NCBI GenBank assembly: GCA_903854805.1 | Contig: CAINXK010000258.1 | Span: 1-23,223, forward strand | DNA: 23,223 bases | Direction of reading: 5' to 3' | From: an uncultured Anaerolineae bacterium | GTDB lineage: Bacteria; Chloroflexota; Anaerolineae; Anaerolineales; Villigracilaceae | Shown here: piece after piece, positions 1-8,023 of the stretch | How positions within the stretch are numbered: the stretch's first letter is position 1 | Layout: each line of letters opens with the position of its first letter | The notes under the pieces: generated by a model | Database searches by the model: none | Told to the model about the DNA's origin: nothing | What the model saw: the letters and a program-made list of their open reading frames with translations, nothing else | Position numbers and translations under genes: made by a program

Positions 1-493
1 CCACCAACGCTGCGCCGATTAAAAAATGCCAATACCAGGGTATGCCATACGAATCGGTAATTGATAAAAGTTGATCAACGCCCGAAAGCGTTGATACAAC
101 GATCGTAAAAATGTAGTCCTGGATCAAAACGACCGCTACTACCAGGCTCAGGGATGGTCCGAGATAACGCATGGCAGCTGTGAATGAGCCACCTCCCTCG
201 TTGAAAACCCCCAATGAATACATGTAGAGTCCACCGAAGACGATATTGGCAAAGGCAATAAATGCAACTGCTACAAAACCATATTGCTGGAGACCATAAG
301 GGTGCAGGGCACCCATCATCTCGCCCGTGGCGTAAAAATATGAGGTGAAATAATCGACGCCAAATAAAGCTACGGCAGCCAGCAATCCAACTTGCCCGGC
401 ACCATGGATGTGAGCATCTTCCTGTTTTTCGCGCGGAGCGATCCGATAGGCGATGTAGAAAAAGGAGGCTAATAGTAATATGGTAAACAACAT
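1..493 (-). CDS. KimA/KUP-like APC permease, N-terminal part (runs off the left edge)
   Basis: An open frame runs from an ATG at 493 to the window edge (164 codons, no stop). AGAAGG lies 8 bases before the ATG. The product aligns without gaps to the complete permease at 1830-3653 and is about 85% identical after residue 25. Shared motifs include GVDYFTSYFYATGEMM, a glycine-rich NEGGGS loop and LIQDYIFTIVVS. These match the first helices of APC-superfamily potassium importers of the KUP/KimA type, where the G-D-x-x-S/T-S-x-Y-A-T segment forms part of the ion site. The protein is integral to the inner membrane. Potassium as substrate is inferred from family resemblance. The C-terminal two thirds lie outside the window, so integrity cannot be judged. 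Confidence 0.85.
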   Translation of the reverse strand, partial: MLFTILLLASFFYIAYRIAPREKQEDAHIHGAGQVGLLAAVALFGVDYFTSYFYATGEMMGALHPYGLQQYGFVAVAFIAFANIVFGGLYMYSLGVFNEGGGSFTAAMRYLGPSLSLVVAVVLIQDYIFTIVVSTLSGVDQLLSITDSYGIPWYWHFLIGAALV

Positions 494-608
494 GGTTTGC
501 ACCTTCTGATCATGGATTATTTCAGTGGAAACATCATTCAACCGGATGTTGTTTGATTTATTCTGGACTAATCAGGATATGCCGGTGTTATTTGGTGCAG
601 CGGAAATT

Positions 609-639
609 ATTTTTCCCATTCCATTCTGCGCGGAAAAAT
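609..639 (-). terminator. Possible weak terminator after the unknown 366-aa gene
   Basis: An 8-base inverted repeat (609-616 with 632-639, ATTTTTCC/GGAAAAAT) with a 15-base loop overlaps the stop codon of the gene ending at 639. The stem is A/T-rich and no clear U tract follows on the minus strand, so this is a weak candidate. Confidence 0.25.
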
Positions 640-1739
640 CAGGCGTGAAAAAAAGCCGCTTCTAGCATCTGCAAACCTGCGATCAGGTGTTTTCGCGTGG
701 ATGGATTGAAGCGTGTATCCTGGATACGCTTGGCTGCTTCTTCGCGGGCGGCCCGAACCACGAAGGCGGGAATGAACATAATGCGTCCCGCCGGGATAAC
801 TTCAAAAGTGGTAATGTTTAGCCGCAATTCCTGGTCATCAAAATAAGGCAGACTGAGGCTCAGTCCACGGTTTAATGTCCCCAATTTTGCGCGTTCCTGT
901 ATTGTATGAATAATATCCTGCGTTTTGTAACGCGCCAGGGCGCGGCCCTGGTTGATTAATTGCCCAAGCATGCCGTAGCGTTTTTTCTGATATTCCAGAT
1001 CCGCGATTATATAGGGTGCAATAGATGAGGCTGCGTGGAGTATGTCGATAAACCGTTGCATGGATGCCAGGTTTGCCTCGGCCTCTTTCACAGATCCAAC
1101 CAATAGTTTTCCGCCGTTGTCGAAAGATATCCATTGCGGCAGGTAGAAACGACGCGCGGCTGGAACAAAAGGAACCTGCAAATTTCCGCGACCCTCATCG
1201 GCACTTCCTTCCTCGGCAATCGCGTCGCTGGCCTGGGTGATTGCCGATTCTGGTTCGAGATCATCGGTGGGTATAGTGGGAATGTCTTCATCTTCATCGG
1301 GCCGATACGTGACAGACCGCCCGGATGGCAACATATTGTGGACCATGTGCACGGCTGCGGAATAGCGCAGCAAGCTTGCGCTGGTTGAGATGGCATGGTC
1401 AGGTGATTGTTCGAGCTCATTTAGCCGATGACGCAGTGCTTCTCTGACGTCTTGACGTGTTAGTCGGTTCCCAAGTCCACCAACATTCTGTTCTCGAGAT
1501 GTGGATGGCACACTGATCGTTGCTGGCTGGTCAATTTGCGGTATTTCCGCGACGATTCGATCGGGCAGGATAAATTTAGCCTGAGGCCGGTGTTCGATCA
1601 GTGCATCTGCAATCTGACGTGCTTGTGCTTCCAAAAACCGTTGGATAATGGCAGGTTGGGCATTGAAGAGTATTTGCTTTTCGCTAAACTCTTCACGTAG
1701 GCGGCTTGCAGGGGAAAGGGGTTCAGTCATTTTGGCCAT
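639..1739 (-). CDS. Conserved-looking protein of unknown function, soluble, acidic linker
   Basis: I do not recognise this 366-residue protein. It has no signal peptide and no convincing membrane helix. The N-terminal third is helical and charged. A strongly acidic, Pro/Ser/Glu-rich stretch around residues 145-185 looks like a disordered linker. The C-terminal half (from about 190) is a compact mixed region containing the string PAARRFYLPQWISFD. Two starts are possible. ATG at 1739 lies 7 bases after a -10-like TATTTT with TTGTGG 17 bases further up, which would give a leaderless message. ATG at 1730 has AAGG 9 bases upstream. It lies between two paralogous permeases, beyond the terminator of the upstream one, so co-regulation with them is unproven. 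The intact 1.1 kb frame with an organised start makes it a real gene. Confidence 0.75.
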   Translation of the reverse strand: MAKMTEPLSPASRLREEFSEKQILFNAQPAIIQRFLEAQARQIADALIEHRPQAKFILPDRIVAEIPQIDQPATISVPSTSREQNVGGLGNRLTRQDVREALRHRLNELEQSPDHAISTSASLLRYSAAVHMVHNMLPSGRSVTYRPDEDEDIPTIPTDDLEPESAITQASDAIAEEGSADEGRGNLQVPFVPAARRFYLPQWISFDNGGKLLVGSVKEAEANLASMQRFIDILHAASSIAPYIIADLEYQKKRYGMLGQLINQGRALARYKTQDIIHTIQERAKLGTLNRGLSLSLPYFDDQELRLNITTFEVIPAGRIMFIPAFVVRAAREEAAKRIQDTRFNPSTRKHLIAGLQMLEAAFFHA

Positions 1740-1746
1740 CCTTATA

Positions 1747-1775
1747 AAAATATTTCTTAATAAATATTACCACAA
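1747..1775 (-). promoter_or_regulatory. Candidate promoter, possibly leaderless, for the unknown gene
   Basis: On the minus strand TTGTGG (1770-1775) and TATTTT (1747-1752) are 17 bases apart. The -10 ends 7 bases before the ATG at 1739, which would put the transcript start at or next to the start codon. Both boxes are imperfect. Confidence 0.35.
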
Positions 1776-1778
1776 ATC

Positions 1779-1807
1779 GACCCCTCCTTACGGTTTCGGG
1801 AGGGGTC
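1779..1807 (-). terminator. Intrinsic terminator of the complete KimA-like permease
   Basis: A perfect 9-base G/C-rich inverted repeat (GACCCCTCC 1779-1787, GGAGGGGTC 1799-1807) has an 11-base loop and begins 22 bases after the permease stop codon. The following minus-strand sequence is T-rich but not a clean U tract. It separates the permease from the next minus-strand gene. Confidence 0.7.
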
Positions 1808-1829
1808 AATGGGGTATCGTGCGGAGAAA

Positions 1830-3653
1830 TTATAAATTGCGTGGATCGGTTTCGTTTGTTTCGTTTGGAGCACCACCGATATGCGGATCTGGTTTAGATA
1901 AATACGCATCTAGAAATGATGGTGCATCGGGATGATCAGCGTGCAGAGCATCCTCAAATTCTCCGGCTGTAATTGGCTTGTCATAGCGGGGTAACTTGCG
2001 TACGCCGAAAATTACCATTATATCGGCAAGCTGATTGTAGAGCGTATAACGGTATTCCTGCATTTTAAGTGATTGCCATTCGACAATCGATGCCATTGAA
2101 CCCTGGACGCGTGCTTTTTCTCGAACGATGCGATGGATACTTTTGGGGTCACGATGGCCAATAGGGGAGAGGAGCAGGCCATTTGCAATCAGGATCAAGA
2201 TACTGAAAGTGATCAGTACCACCCATCCGCCTTCTGTCCATTTTCCGACGATTTGACCAACGAACACTATCGCGGAAAGCACACCTGCCAACCCAGCCCC
2301 AAAGGCGCCCCAAGTACGGGCTTTTCCGGAAAGGGTCTTGAGTATATGTTTGCGTATAGCAAAACCCATCACCATAATTGGCATAAAAACGCCGACGCCG
2401 TAATACGGTACTGCCGCGCTGGTTTTTCCTCGTACCAAAAACTGAATGATGACAGCGATGATAAAGCCAGCAGTTACTGAACGGGTAAAAGTTCCCTGTT
2501 CATTTCTATAGACAACGATTTCGGGCACTTCGCCGATGGCTACATCGCGCCAGGCGGTGGCTTGTAAATCTTGAAAAGCTGTCATTGATGCCGCTGCAAG
2601 CAGGGCGACTGCTAATATTTGATAAACCCAGTATAGTAATTTACCGCCAGTTCCTAGTTGCGCAAAACCGATAAATGCCAGGTTGCCTACCAGGGAGCGA
2701 CCAAGAGTTCCGTCAAATACGTTGAAATGAATTGCGAAATAGGTCAGGAATAAAGTGGTAAAGCCACCGTAGAATAGGAATGAAGTTTGGACAAAACGCC
2801 CAATTCCCGATTTTCCGCTGTAGAAATTCCATAATCCGGTCAGTTTGGGGAAGCGTTTTTTGCCCCACTTAACTATTTCGGCATCATCTTCAATCACAAA
2901 TTGGATGCCATTCGACATTGCTTCCAGGCCGCTTAGTGCGACCAATCCTTTCATCGATGCTGTTAGCATATGATAAAAAGCTTGCGAGAGGCTGGCTGCC
3001 TGTACGGTTTCTTCGTAAGGAGCTGCAGCGACACCATTGGATTTGGCAATGAAGAGGCCGATGGCCATTGTGACGGTCATCAGTAAAAATACGCCTAACA
3101 AAGTGAATACAACGCGAGACGATTCACCGCGTCCACGAATGGTCATGTACCAGGTGATGGCCGCCAGTGATGCGCCGATCAGAAAGTGCCAAAACCAATG
3201 GATACCGTAAGAATCAGTGATGGATAATAATTGATCAACACCTGAGAGTGAAGATACCACGATGGTGAAAATATAGTCTTGAATCAAGACCACCGCTACG
3301 ACCAGGCTTAGTGCAGGAGTCAAATAACGCATGGATGCAGTATATGAACCACCACCCTCGTTAAAAATCCCCAATGAGTACATGTACAACGCGCCAAACA
3401 CTATATTGGCCACAGCTATAAAGGCTACGGCTATATAAGCGTAACCTTGCAAGCCATACGGGTGCAGCGCGCTCATCATTTCGCCAGTGGCGTAAAAATA
3501 GGATGTGAAATAATCCACCCCGAAGAGAGCAATTGCTGCAAGAAGCCCAATCTGCCCAGCGCCATGCACGTGCGCATCTTCTTCTTTTTCTTTTGGTGAA
3601 ATTTTAAAGGCCAGTGCCACGAACACGATCAAAAGTCCGATTGCGAATAACAT
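1830..3653 (-). CDS. KimA/KUP-like APC-superfamily permease, probable K+ transporter
   Basis: A 607-residue inner-membrane transporter with about twelve hydrophobic helices, followed by a cytoplasmic C-terminal tail of roughly 100 residues. Family-typical elements are the FGVDYFTSYFYATGEMM segment in the first core helix, NEGGGSY, LIQDYIFTIVVSSLSGVDQ, and a late GGWVVL helix resembling the G-x-W motif of KimA/KUP proteins. Such proteins import potassium, usually with protons; the substrate is inferred. A longer frame begins with TTG at 3671. ATG at 3653 is preferred because it matches the paralog's start residue for residue and has GGAGAG 10 bases upstream. A 55-residue membrane protein lies upstream on the same strand and a terminator follows. 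No c-di-AMP riboswitch was recognised in the leader. Confidence 0.85.
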   Translation of the reverse strand: MLFAIGLLIVFVALAFKISPKEKEEDAHVHGAGQIGLLAAIALFGVDYFTSYFYATGEMMSALHPYGLQGYAYIAVAFIAVANIVFGALYMYSLGIFNEGGGSYTASMRYLTPALSLVVAVVLIQDYIFTIVVSSLSGVDQLLSITDSYGIHWFWHFLIGASLAAITWYMTIRGRGESSRVVFTLLGVFLLMTVTMAIGLFIAKSNGVAAAPYEETVQAASLSQAFYHMLTASMKGLVALSGLEAMSNGIQFVIEDDAEIVKWGKKRFPKLTGLWNFYSGKSGIGRFVQTSFLFYGGFTTLFLTYFAIHFNVFDGTLGRSLVGNLAFIGFAQLGTGGKLLYWVYQILAVALLAAASMTAFQDLQATAWRDVAIGEVPEIVVYRNEQGTFTRSVTAGFIIAVIIQFLVRGKTSAAVPYYGVGVFMPIMVMGFAIRKHILKTLSGKARTWGAFGAGLAGVLSAIVFVGQIVGKWTEGGWVVLITFSILILIANGLLLSPIGHRDPKSIHRIVREKARVQGSMASIVEWQSLKMQEYRYTLYNQLADIMVIFGVRKLPRYDKPITAGEFEDALHADHPDAPSFLDAYLSKPDPHIGGAPNETNETDPRNL

Positions 3654-3690
3654 AATTTGCTTGCTCTCCAACCTACTATTTTATTTCTTT

Positions 3691-3696
3691 AGTATA
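3691..3696 (-). promoter_or_regulatory. Possible -10 box for the permease
   Basis: TATACT on the minus strand, 37 bases before the ATG at 3653. The -35 region is poor (nothing close to TTGACA at 16-18 bases), so this is a weak candidate. Read-through from the small membrane protein gene upstream is an alternative. Confidence 0.3.
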
Positions 3697-3777
3697 AAAA
3701 GAATACAAAAATAACCACCAATGATATAAAAAAATAATAAAAATTTTGGGATTGGGGATATATTTTTTGGGATTTAT

Positions 3778-3945
3778 TTATTTGCCAAGAACATCATACA
3801 AAAGGAAGACGTTGAACCAGATCAGGGTGAAAAGCACGAGAACCTGCTGAGTCCGAGCTTGCAGTGGCATTAGGGATGCGAAGATTATCGCGGCGATTGG
3901 CATACCAAAAAGCCAACGCTTGACTAAAGCACCAATTTTTTTCAT
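3778..3945 (-). CDS. Small two-helix membrane protein (55 aa), unknown function
   Basis: An ATG at 3945 opens a 55-codon frame ending in TAA at 3780-3778, with a GGTGAT element 6 bases upstream as a possible ribosome binding site. The product starts MKKIGALVKRW and has a first hydrophobic segment at about residues 11-28 and a second at about 35-51. A short polar hinge containing ARTQQ joins them, and the end is DVLGK. Basic residues at the N terminus suggest a cytoplasmic start. The gene lies 124 bases upstream of the KimA-like permease on the same strand, so it could be co-transcribed and act as an accessory or regulatory peptide; that is inference. I know no named family for it. The start context and amphipathic organisation argue against a chance frame. 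Confidence 0.6.
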   Translation of the reverse strand: MKKIGALVKRWLFGMPIAAIIFASLMPLQARTQQVLVLFTLIWFNVFLLYDVLGK

Positions 3946-4207
3946 AGTGTATCACCCATAATTTGGAATTCTAGACCCCTGCTTGAAAATAGGCATAAAA
4001 AATTAGGGCAGGTACATAAGAGAATAATAAAAATTAAATTATTAAGGTGTAGACTTTCCTTTGCTGCGCGCAGAAATATAAAAATTTTCCCGAAAAGAAC
4101 AGGATTTTTGCAATCTAATTGTTGATTTGTCATGGAACAAGGCAAGTTCTGAAGGCTGTTTCGCTGAAGAATCATTCAACAACGGAAGAGATGGTTTTTC
4201 TCCAATC
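3946..4207 (-). other. A/T-rich leader region without a recognised gene
   Basis: About 260 bases between the antiporter terminator and the 55-residue gene. I see an isolated 10-base palindrome (CTGCGCGCAG at 4064-4073) and a weak CCTGC/GCAGG hairpin nearer the small gene. The promoter of the small gene and permease probably lies here. I could not match the region to a known riboswitch. Two overlapping minus-strand frames here are lysine- and phenylalanine-rich and run through the terminator, so they are not called. Confidence 0.4.
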
Positions 4208-4250
4208 AAATAAAGAGAGCAGAGGTCGTCGTCCTCAGCTCTCTTTATTT
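4208..4250 (-). terminator. Strong intrinsic terminator after the antiporter gene
   Basis: A perfect 13-base inverted repeat (4208-4220 with 4238-4250, AAATAAAGAGAGC and its complement), then one A-A mismatch, then four more pairs (GAGG/CCTC) and a 7-base loop. The T-rich arm forms the U tract on the minus strand. It begins 50 bases after the antiporter stop. The A/T-rich arms would also allow termination on the plus strand. Confidence 0.85.
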
Positions 4251-4300
4251 GCGCTTCCCTGAAAAATGGATGCGGCTTCAAAAATTTGAGTATGTTATTT

Positions 4301-5878
4301 TTACGCTGATGGGTCTGAAAAGCCAGGATTATCTTTCGTTAGTGTCGCGTCAATTTCAGTGCTGAGTTCATCAAAAACATCATAAGAAATAATACCATCG
4401 TGGCGTAATCCCAATAAGGCGCTGCGTTGGGCACGCAAGGCTTCGCGATGTGCCGATGCCAGTTCTTCGGTTTCGATCCTGGGCGTGGCTCTAAGCATTT
4501 CTCGGACATCGTTGGATAAAACATCAATTTTTGCTGTGAGTTGATGTTTTAGCACTTCCCAGGTGTGACTTGACAGGAGACCTTCTGCATGGCGGCGTTC
4601 CAGATGGCTGAGCGCCGCGCGGGCGGATGCCAAACGTGCATGGCGTTTTTCAAACTCTACTTGTTCTGGTGGGCGCGTAACCAGACCCAGGTGGCGCAAG
4701 AACGGATTCATGGTTGTGCTTTGAACGAGGATGGTGAATAGAACTACGCCAAATGCCATAAGTTCCATTAAATTCCTTTGCGGTCCTAATTCGCTGGGTA
4801 GACTAAGAACGAGGGCTAGTGCTATGGCTCCACGTAATCCGCCCCAGTTAATCACATGCAACCACGATAACGGTAGGCGGTTGTAAAAACGATCCATAAG
4901 ACTACCCAGGCCATAGACAACAATTGCCCTTGAAGAGAGAACAGCCAGAATTGCCCATAAAACCGGTTGCCAGGCAGCTGTGAGGGCTGGGAGGTTAACC
5001 TTCAATCCAATCATTAAGAAGATGAGTGAATTTGCCAAGAAGGCCACGTATTCCCAGAAATTCGTGATCACAATCCGGGTAGTGGGACTCATGCCCTGCG
5101 GGCCCAGGTTTCCGGTGACCAGGCCTGCGGCAACCACGGCTAAAACCCCGCTAAAGTGGTAACTCTCAGCAATAAGATAGGCCCCAAACGCGAGCAGGGT
5201 GGTCAGGGTCGTTTCGATCAGGTAGTCATCTATTCGCGATATCAGACGAGTAATGACCCATCCAGACAATAATCCGACAACGGTTCCACCAACCGCGACA
5301 CGAAAAAATTCGATAAGGCTATTTGTGACCGAAAAATGTCCTGTTAACGCGACGAAAATGGCTAGATTGAAAACAACGATCGCAGTACCGTCATTGAGTA
5401 GACTTTCGCTTTCGACCAGCACCGCCAGACGTTTTGAAACCCCCATGCTGCGGAACATCGCAACAACTGCAACCGGGTCGGTGGCAGAAATTAATGCGCC
5501 GAAAACCATGGCAAGTGGTAGCGAAAGTGGGGTCAGTAGACTCAGTAATCCACCCACAATCAGTGTAGTTATGATGATGCCAGGAACAGCCAGCACGAAG
5601 ATCTCTGGAAGTCTTTCGCGTAAATCTTTAAAATTGATATGGAGCGCAGCTTCAAAAACTAGCGGAGGAACAAAAAGGGTCAAGATAAGTTCTGGGGTTA
5701 ATGTCACAACAATGGAATGTTGGGTAGTTAGGGCCAGCCCAACCAATACAAGCGCAACCGTATAAGGAACCCTCAAGCGTTGAACAGCAATTGCAACCAG
5801 GGTTACAACCAGAAGCAGTTCGATAATCAGTTTTTCAGTTGAGAGAAACAATTCCAAATTATTTGGACTCCATTCCAA
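4301..5878 (-). CDS. CPA1-family Na+(K+)/H+ antiporter
   Basis: A 525-residue inner-membrane protein with about twelve helices in residues 15-405, then a soluble helical tail of about 120 residues. The CPA1 signatures are present: ISATDPVAV around residues 130-137 (Asp134) and ESLLNDGTA around 158-166 with the Asn162-Asp163 pair that binds the ion. A conserved GGLRGAIAL helix occurs late in the membrane domain. The family exchanges Na+ or K+ for protons; the sequence does not settle which. The annotated start is TTG at 5878, 5 bases after the response-regulator stop, with no clear ribosome binding site. A second TTG at codon 8 has GGAG about 10 bases upstream, so the start is uncertain. Its place as the last gene behind a KdpDE-like system suggests that system controls it. 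Confidence 0.9.
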   Translation of the reverse strand: MEWSPNNLELFLSTEKLIIELLLVVTLVAIAVQRLRVPYTVALVLVGLALTTQHSIVVTLTPELILTLFVPPLVFEAALHINFKDLRERLPEIFVLAVPGIIITTLIVGGLLSLLTPLSLPLAMVFGALISATDPVAVVAMFRSMGVSKRLAVLVESESLLNDGTAIVVFNLAIFVALTGHFSVTNSLIEFFRVAVGGTVVGLLSGWVITRLISRIDDYLIETTLTTLLAFGAYLIAESYHFSGVLAVVAAGLVTGNLGPQGMSPTTRIVITNFWEYVAFLANSLIFLMIGLKVNLPALTAAWQPVLWAILAVLSSRAIVVYGLGSLMDRFYNRLPLSWLHVINWGGLRGAIALALVLSLPSELGPQRNLMELMAFGVVLFTILVQSTTMNPFLRHLGLVTRPPEQVEFEKRHARLASARAALSHLERRHAEGLLSSHTWEVLKHQLTAKIDVLSNDVREMLRATPRIETEELASAHREALRAQRSALLGLRHDGIISYDVFDELSTEIDATLTKDNPGFSDPSA

Positions 5879-5883
5879 CGTTT

Positions 5884-6582
5884 TTATTCATCAGCGCTGA
5901 ATCGGTAACCAACCCCTGGCTCGGTTAAAAGGAATTTTGGTTGTTCTGGGTCATCCTCTAATTTTTTCCGTAATTGTCGCATGTAGACACGTAAGTATTC
6001 AATTTTATCAGCCTCGGCCGGATCCCAGACATTCGACAAAATCATGTGATGAGTTAGAACTCGACCGGCATGGCTGGCCAGGTATGCGAGTAATTTGAAT
6101 TCGGTAGCGGTCAGTGGTATTTCAGTATTTTCGCGTTTGACTAAGAAGCCAACCAGGTCAACCTCGATCTTCCCTGCATGTACGATCGATCGCATCGTAC
6201 CACCGGTGGCTTGATTTTTATGGCGCAGGGCAACGCGGATGCGCGCCAGAAATTCTTCGATCCCAAATGGTTTGGTCAGGTAGTCGTCAGCGCCAGCATC
6301 CAGGGCAGCTACTTTATCTTTTTCACTATCACGAACAGAGAGGATGATAATAGGTGTTTGTGCCCAGGCACGGATTTCTTTACAGACTTGAATACCCTCC
6401 ATGTCGGGCAGCGACATATCCAGGATGATTAAATCTGGTTGTTCGGCTGCTGCTATTGCGAGACCAGTTTCTCCACGCTCAGCTGTACTGACCCGAAAGC
6501 CTTTGGCCGTCAGGATTGTTTTCAAGGCTCTCAAAATCTGAGATTCATCGTCTATTACAAGGATGTGAATCGGATTAGTCAT
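5884..6582 (-). CDS. OmpR/KdpE-like response regulator
   Basis: A 232-residue two-component regulator. The receiver domain (about residues 5-118) has the acidic pair Asp11-Asp12, the phospho-acceptor Asp55 in LIILDMSLPDMEG, and Lys104 in DDYLTKPF. The C-terminal winged helix (about 130-230) has the OmpR-type pattern ending in LLTEPGVGYRF. The combination of TATEFKLLAYL and WDPAEADKIEYLRVYMRQL resembles KdpE, the potassium-limitation regulator, but no kdpFABC genes are present. ATG at 6582 overlaps the last 8 bases of the kinase gene, and the antiporter follows after 5 bases. Translational coupling with both is likely. Its DNA target is not evident from this window. Confidence 0.92.
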   Translation of the reverse strand: MTNPIHILVIDDESQILRALKTILTAKGFRVSTAERGETGLAIAAAEQPDLIILDMSLPDMEGIQVCKEIRAWAQTPIIILSVRDSEKDKVAALDAGADDYLTKPFGIEEFLARIRVALRHKNQATGGTMRSIVHAGKIEVDLVGFLVKRENTEIPLTATEFKLLAYLASHAGRVLTHHMILSNVWDPAEADKIEYLRVYMRQLRKKLEDDPEQPKFLLTEPGVGYRFSADE

Positions 6583-8023
6583 GTGAATTGACCGGTATTA
6601 TGAATTTAAATGCCAATCCATGGGCAACGTTCTCTGCCCAAATTTTACCCCCGTGTGCTTCGATAATTCCTTTGCAGATTGAAAGCCCCAGTCCTGCTCC
6701 GGTAATTCGTTCGGTTGGGTTGATGCGATAAAACTTATCAAAAATACGCTCCAGATCTGTTTCTGGAACAGGTTTGCTCTCATTGATTAATTCGATAAGA
6801 ATAAAGTTGGGATCCGTATTTGATGCCAGGATGTTGATCTTCGTTCCAGGAGGTGAATATTTCAGACTATTGGTTAATAGGTTCGTGAATACTTGCTGCA
6901 TCTGAACATAATCAACATTCACCATGGGTAGTTCTTCTGAAACTTCCGCTTTAATAATGTAATTTTGGGTTTGAGTGTGCATGCGTCCCAGTACGGCAGC
7001 GATGATTTCTGGTAGAAGATTCGGTTTTTTTTGTGGCTTGAGTACACCTGCTTCAATTCGAGACATGTCTAATAGGTTTCCGACTAGAACGTTAAGGTGA
7101 TCAATTTCCTCTTCGACCGTTGTTAATAAATCTATGCGGGCATCACTATTCCATGCAATCTCTTCTGAGCGCAGGCTCGATACCGATGCTTTAATGGCTG
7201 CTAACGGAGATCGAAGTTCGTGCGAAACAGATGATAAGAGAGAAGATTTTAGTTGATCGCTTTCTTCCAGTACCCGGGATTTACGGGCTTGTCCCTCTAA
7301 TCTCATGCGCTCAATAGTTAATACAATTTGACTAGCAAAAATTCTCAATATCCGCTCTTCTGAATCCCGGATGGGCTGATCGCACCAGATCCGGACCTCA
7401 CCGATTAATTCTCGCACAGATTGTAAAGGCAGCACGAATGGTTTTTTATGGAAGATTTTTTCCAGAGTAACGCCTCTGGCCATCAAAACCGGATCCGGTG
7501 AGGTTTCAATTAGTATTTCCACTCGATTAGCGCGGAGTGTTTGACCAATCTTTTCAAGGATGATGCGCGCGGCGGAGTATTCATTCATTGTCCCAGAAAG
7601 TAAGGTATTAAATTCGTACAAGCGTATAGCTTCTTGTTCGCGCGCTGATGCTGCTGCCAGGTTTCGGCGTACTCGCCCGGTTAGCTCACTTATGACGATG
7701 GCCACCCCAAGGAAGGCTGCCAGCACAATTAAGTCTTCAGTTTGTTTGACCTGAAATGTGTAAATATCTGGAATAAAGAAAAAATTGAAAGCGAGAAAAG
7801 AAACCATGGCAGCGGTTATACCAGGAAGCAGACCCCATAAGCTGGCACTAAAACCGACCGGTAATAAAAAGATGAGTGCTAAAGCTGTGTTATGGATAGG
7901 GAATAGCGAGCTTATAGAAAAGAGAAAACCGCTGGTTAATAAAGAGAGAACCAGTGCCAACAGCAAACCTGCTGGCACTGGTAATTCTGCTTCATTGCGT
8001 GAGCGATAAGGCCCGGGGGTCAT
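6575..8023 (-). CDS. KdpD-like membrane sensor histidine kinase, lacking the KdpD/Usp N-terminal region
   Basis: A 482-residue kinase from ATG at 8023. Four membrane helices (about residues 18-115) form a DUF4118-like KdpD bundle. A GAF-like region (about 130-255) is followed by HisKA with His268 in [14 protein letters not shown]. The ATPase domain has Asn385 in the N box ([10 protein letters not shown]) and [18 protein letters not shown]. Full KdpD carries about 400 N-terminal residues (KdpD and Usp domains), which are absent, so sensing differs from the classical protein. The frame can be extended to 8092, but that would overlap the upstream gene by 73 bases. The chosen ATG gives the usual ATGA overlap with the oxidoreductase stop. 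It phosphorylates the regulator encoded next. The signal is unknown; potassium or turgor is a guess from family and neighbours. Confidence 0.9.
   Translation of the reverse strand: MTPGPYRSRNEAELPVPAGLLLALVLSLLTSGFLFSISSLFPIHNTALALIFLLPVGFSASLWGLLPGITAAMVSFLAFNFFFIPDIYTFQVKQTEDLIVLAAFLGVAIVISELTGRVRRNLAAASAREQEAIRLYEFNTLLSGTMNEYSAARIILEKIGQTLRANRVEILIETSPDPVLMARGVTLEKIFHKKPFVLPLQSVRELIGEVRIWCDQPIRDSEERILRIFASQIVLTIERMRLEGQARKSRVLEESDQLKSSLLSSVSHELRSPLAAIKASVSSLRSEEIAWNSDARIDLLTTVEEEIDHLNVLVGNLLDMSRIEAGVLKPQKKPNLLPEIIAAVLGRMHTQTQNYIIKAEVSEELPMVNVDYVQMQQVFTNLLTNSLKYSPPGTKINILASNTDPNFILIELINESKPVPETDLERIFDKFYRINPTERITGAGLGLSICKGIIEAHGGKIWAENVAHGLAFKFIIPVNSHD

Noticed and set aside
3654..4207. 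c-di-AMP (ydaO-type) riboswitch upstream of the KimA-like permease
   Set aside because: Expected from biology of KimA in Firmicutes, but I could not find its conserved pseudoknot and GNRA-type elements in this A/T-rich stretch. A covariance-model search (Rfam RF00379) would settle it.
3942..4281. Two overlapping minus-strand frames between the small membrane protein and the antiporter
   Set aside because: Low-complexity A/T-derived composition, no ribosome binding sites, mutually overlapping, and one runs through the strong hairpin at 4208-4250.
5253..5765. 170-codon plus-strand frame
   Set aside because: It lies entirely antisense to the conserved antiporter core, and its Thr/Ser/Pro-rich composition is what the complement of membrane-helix codons gives.
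4301..8023. A kdp operon
   Set aside because: The kinase and regulator resemble KdpD/KdpE, but no kdpF, kdpA, kdpB or kdpC is present and the kinase lacks the KdpD/Usp N-terminal part.
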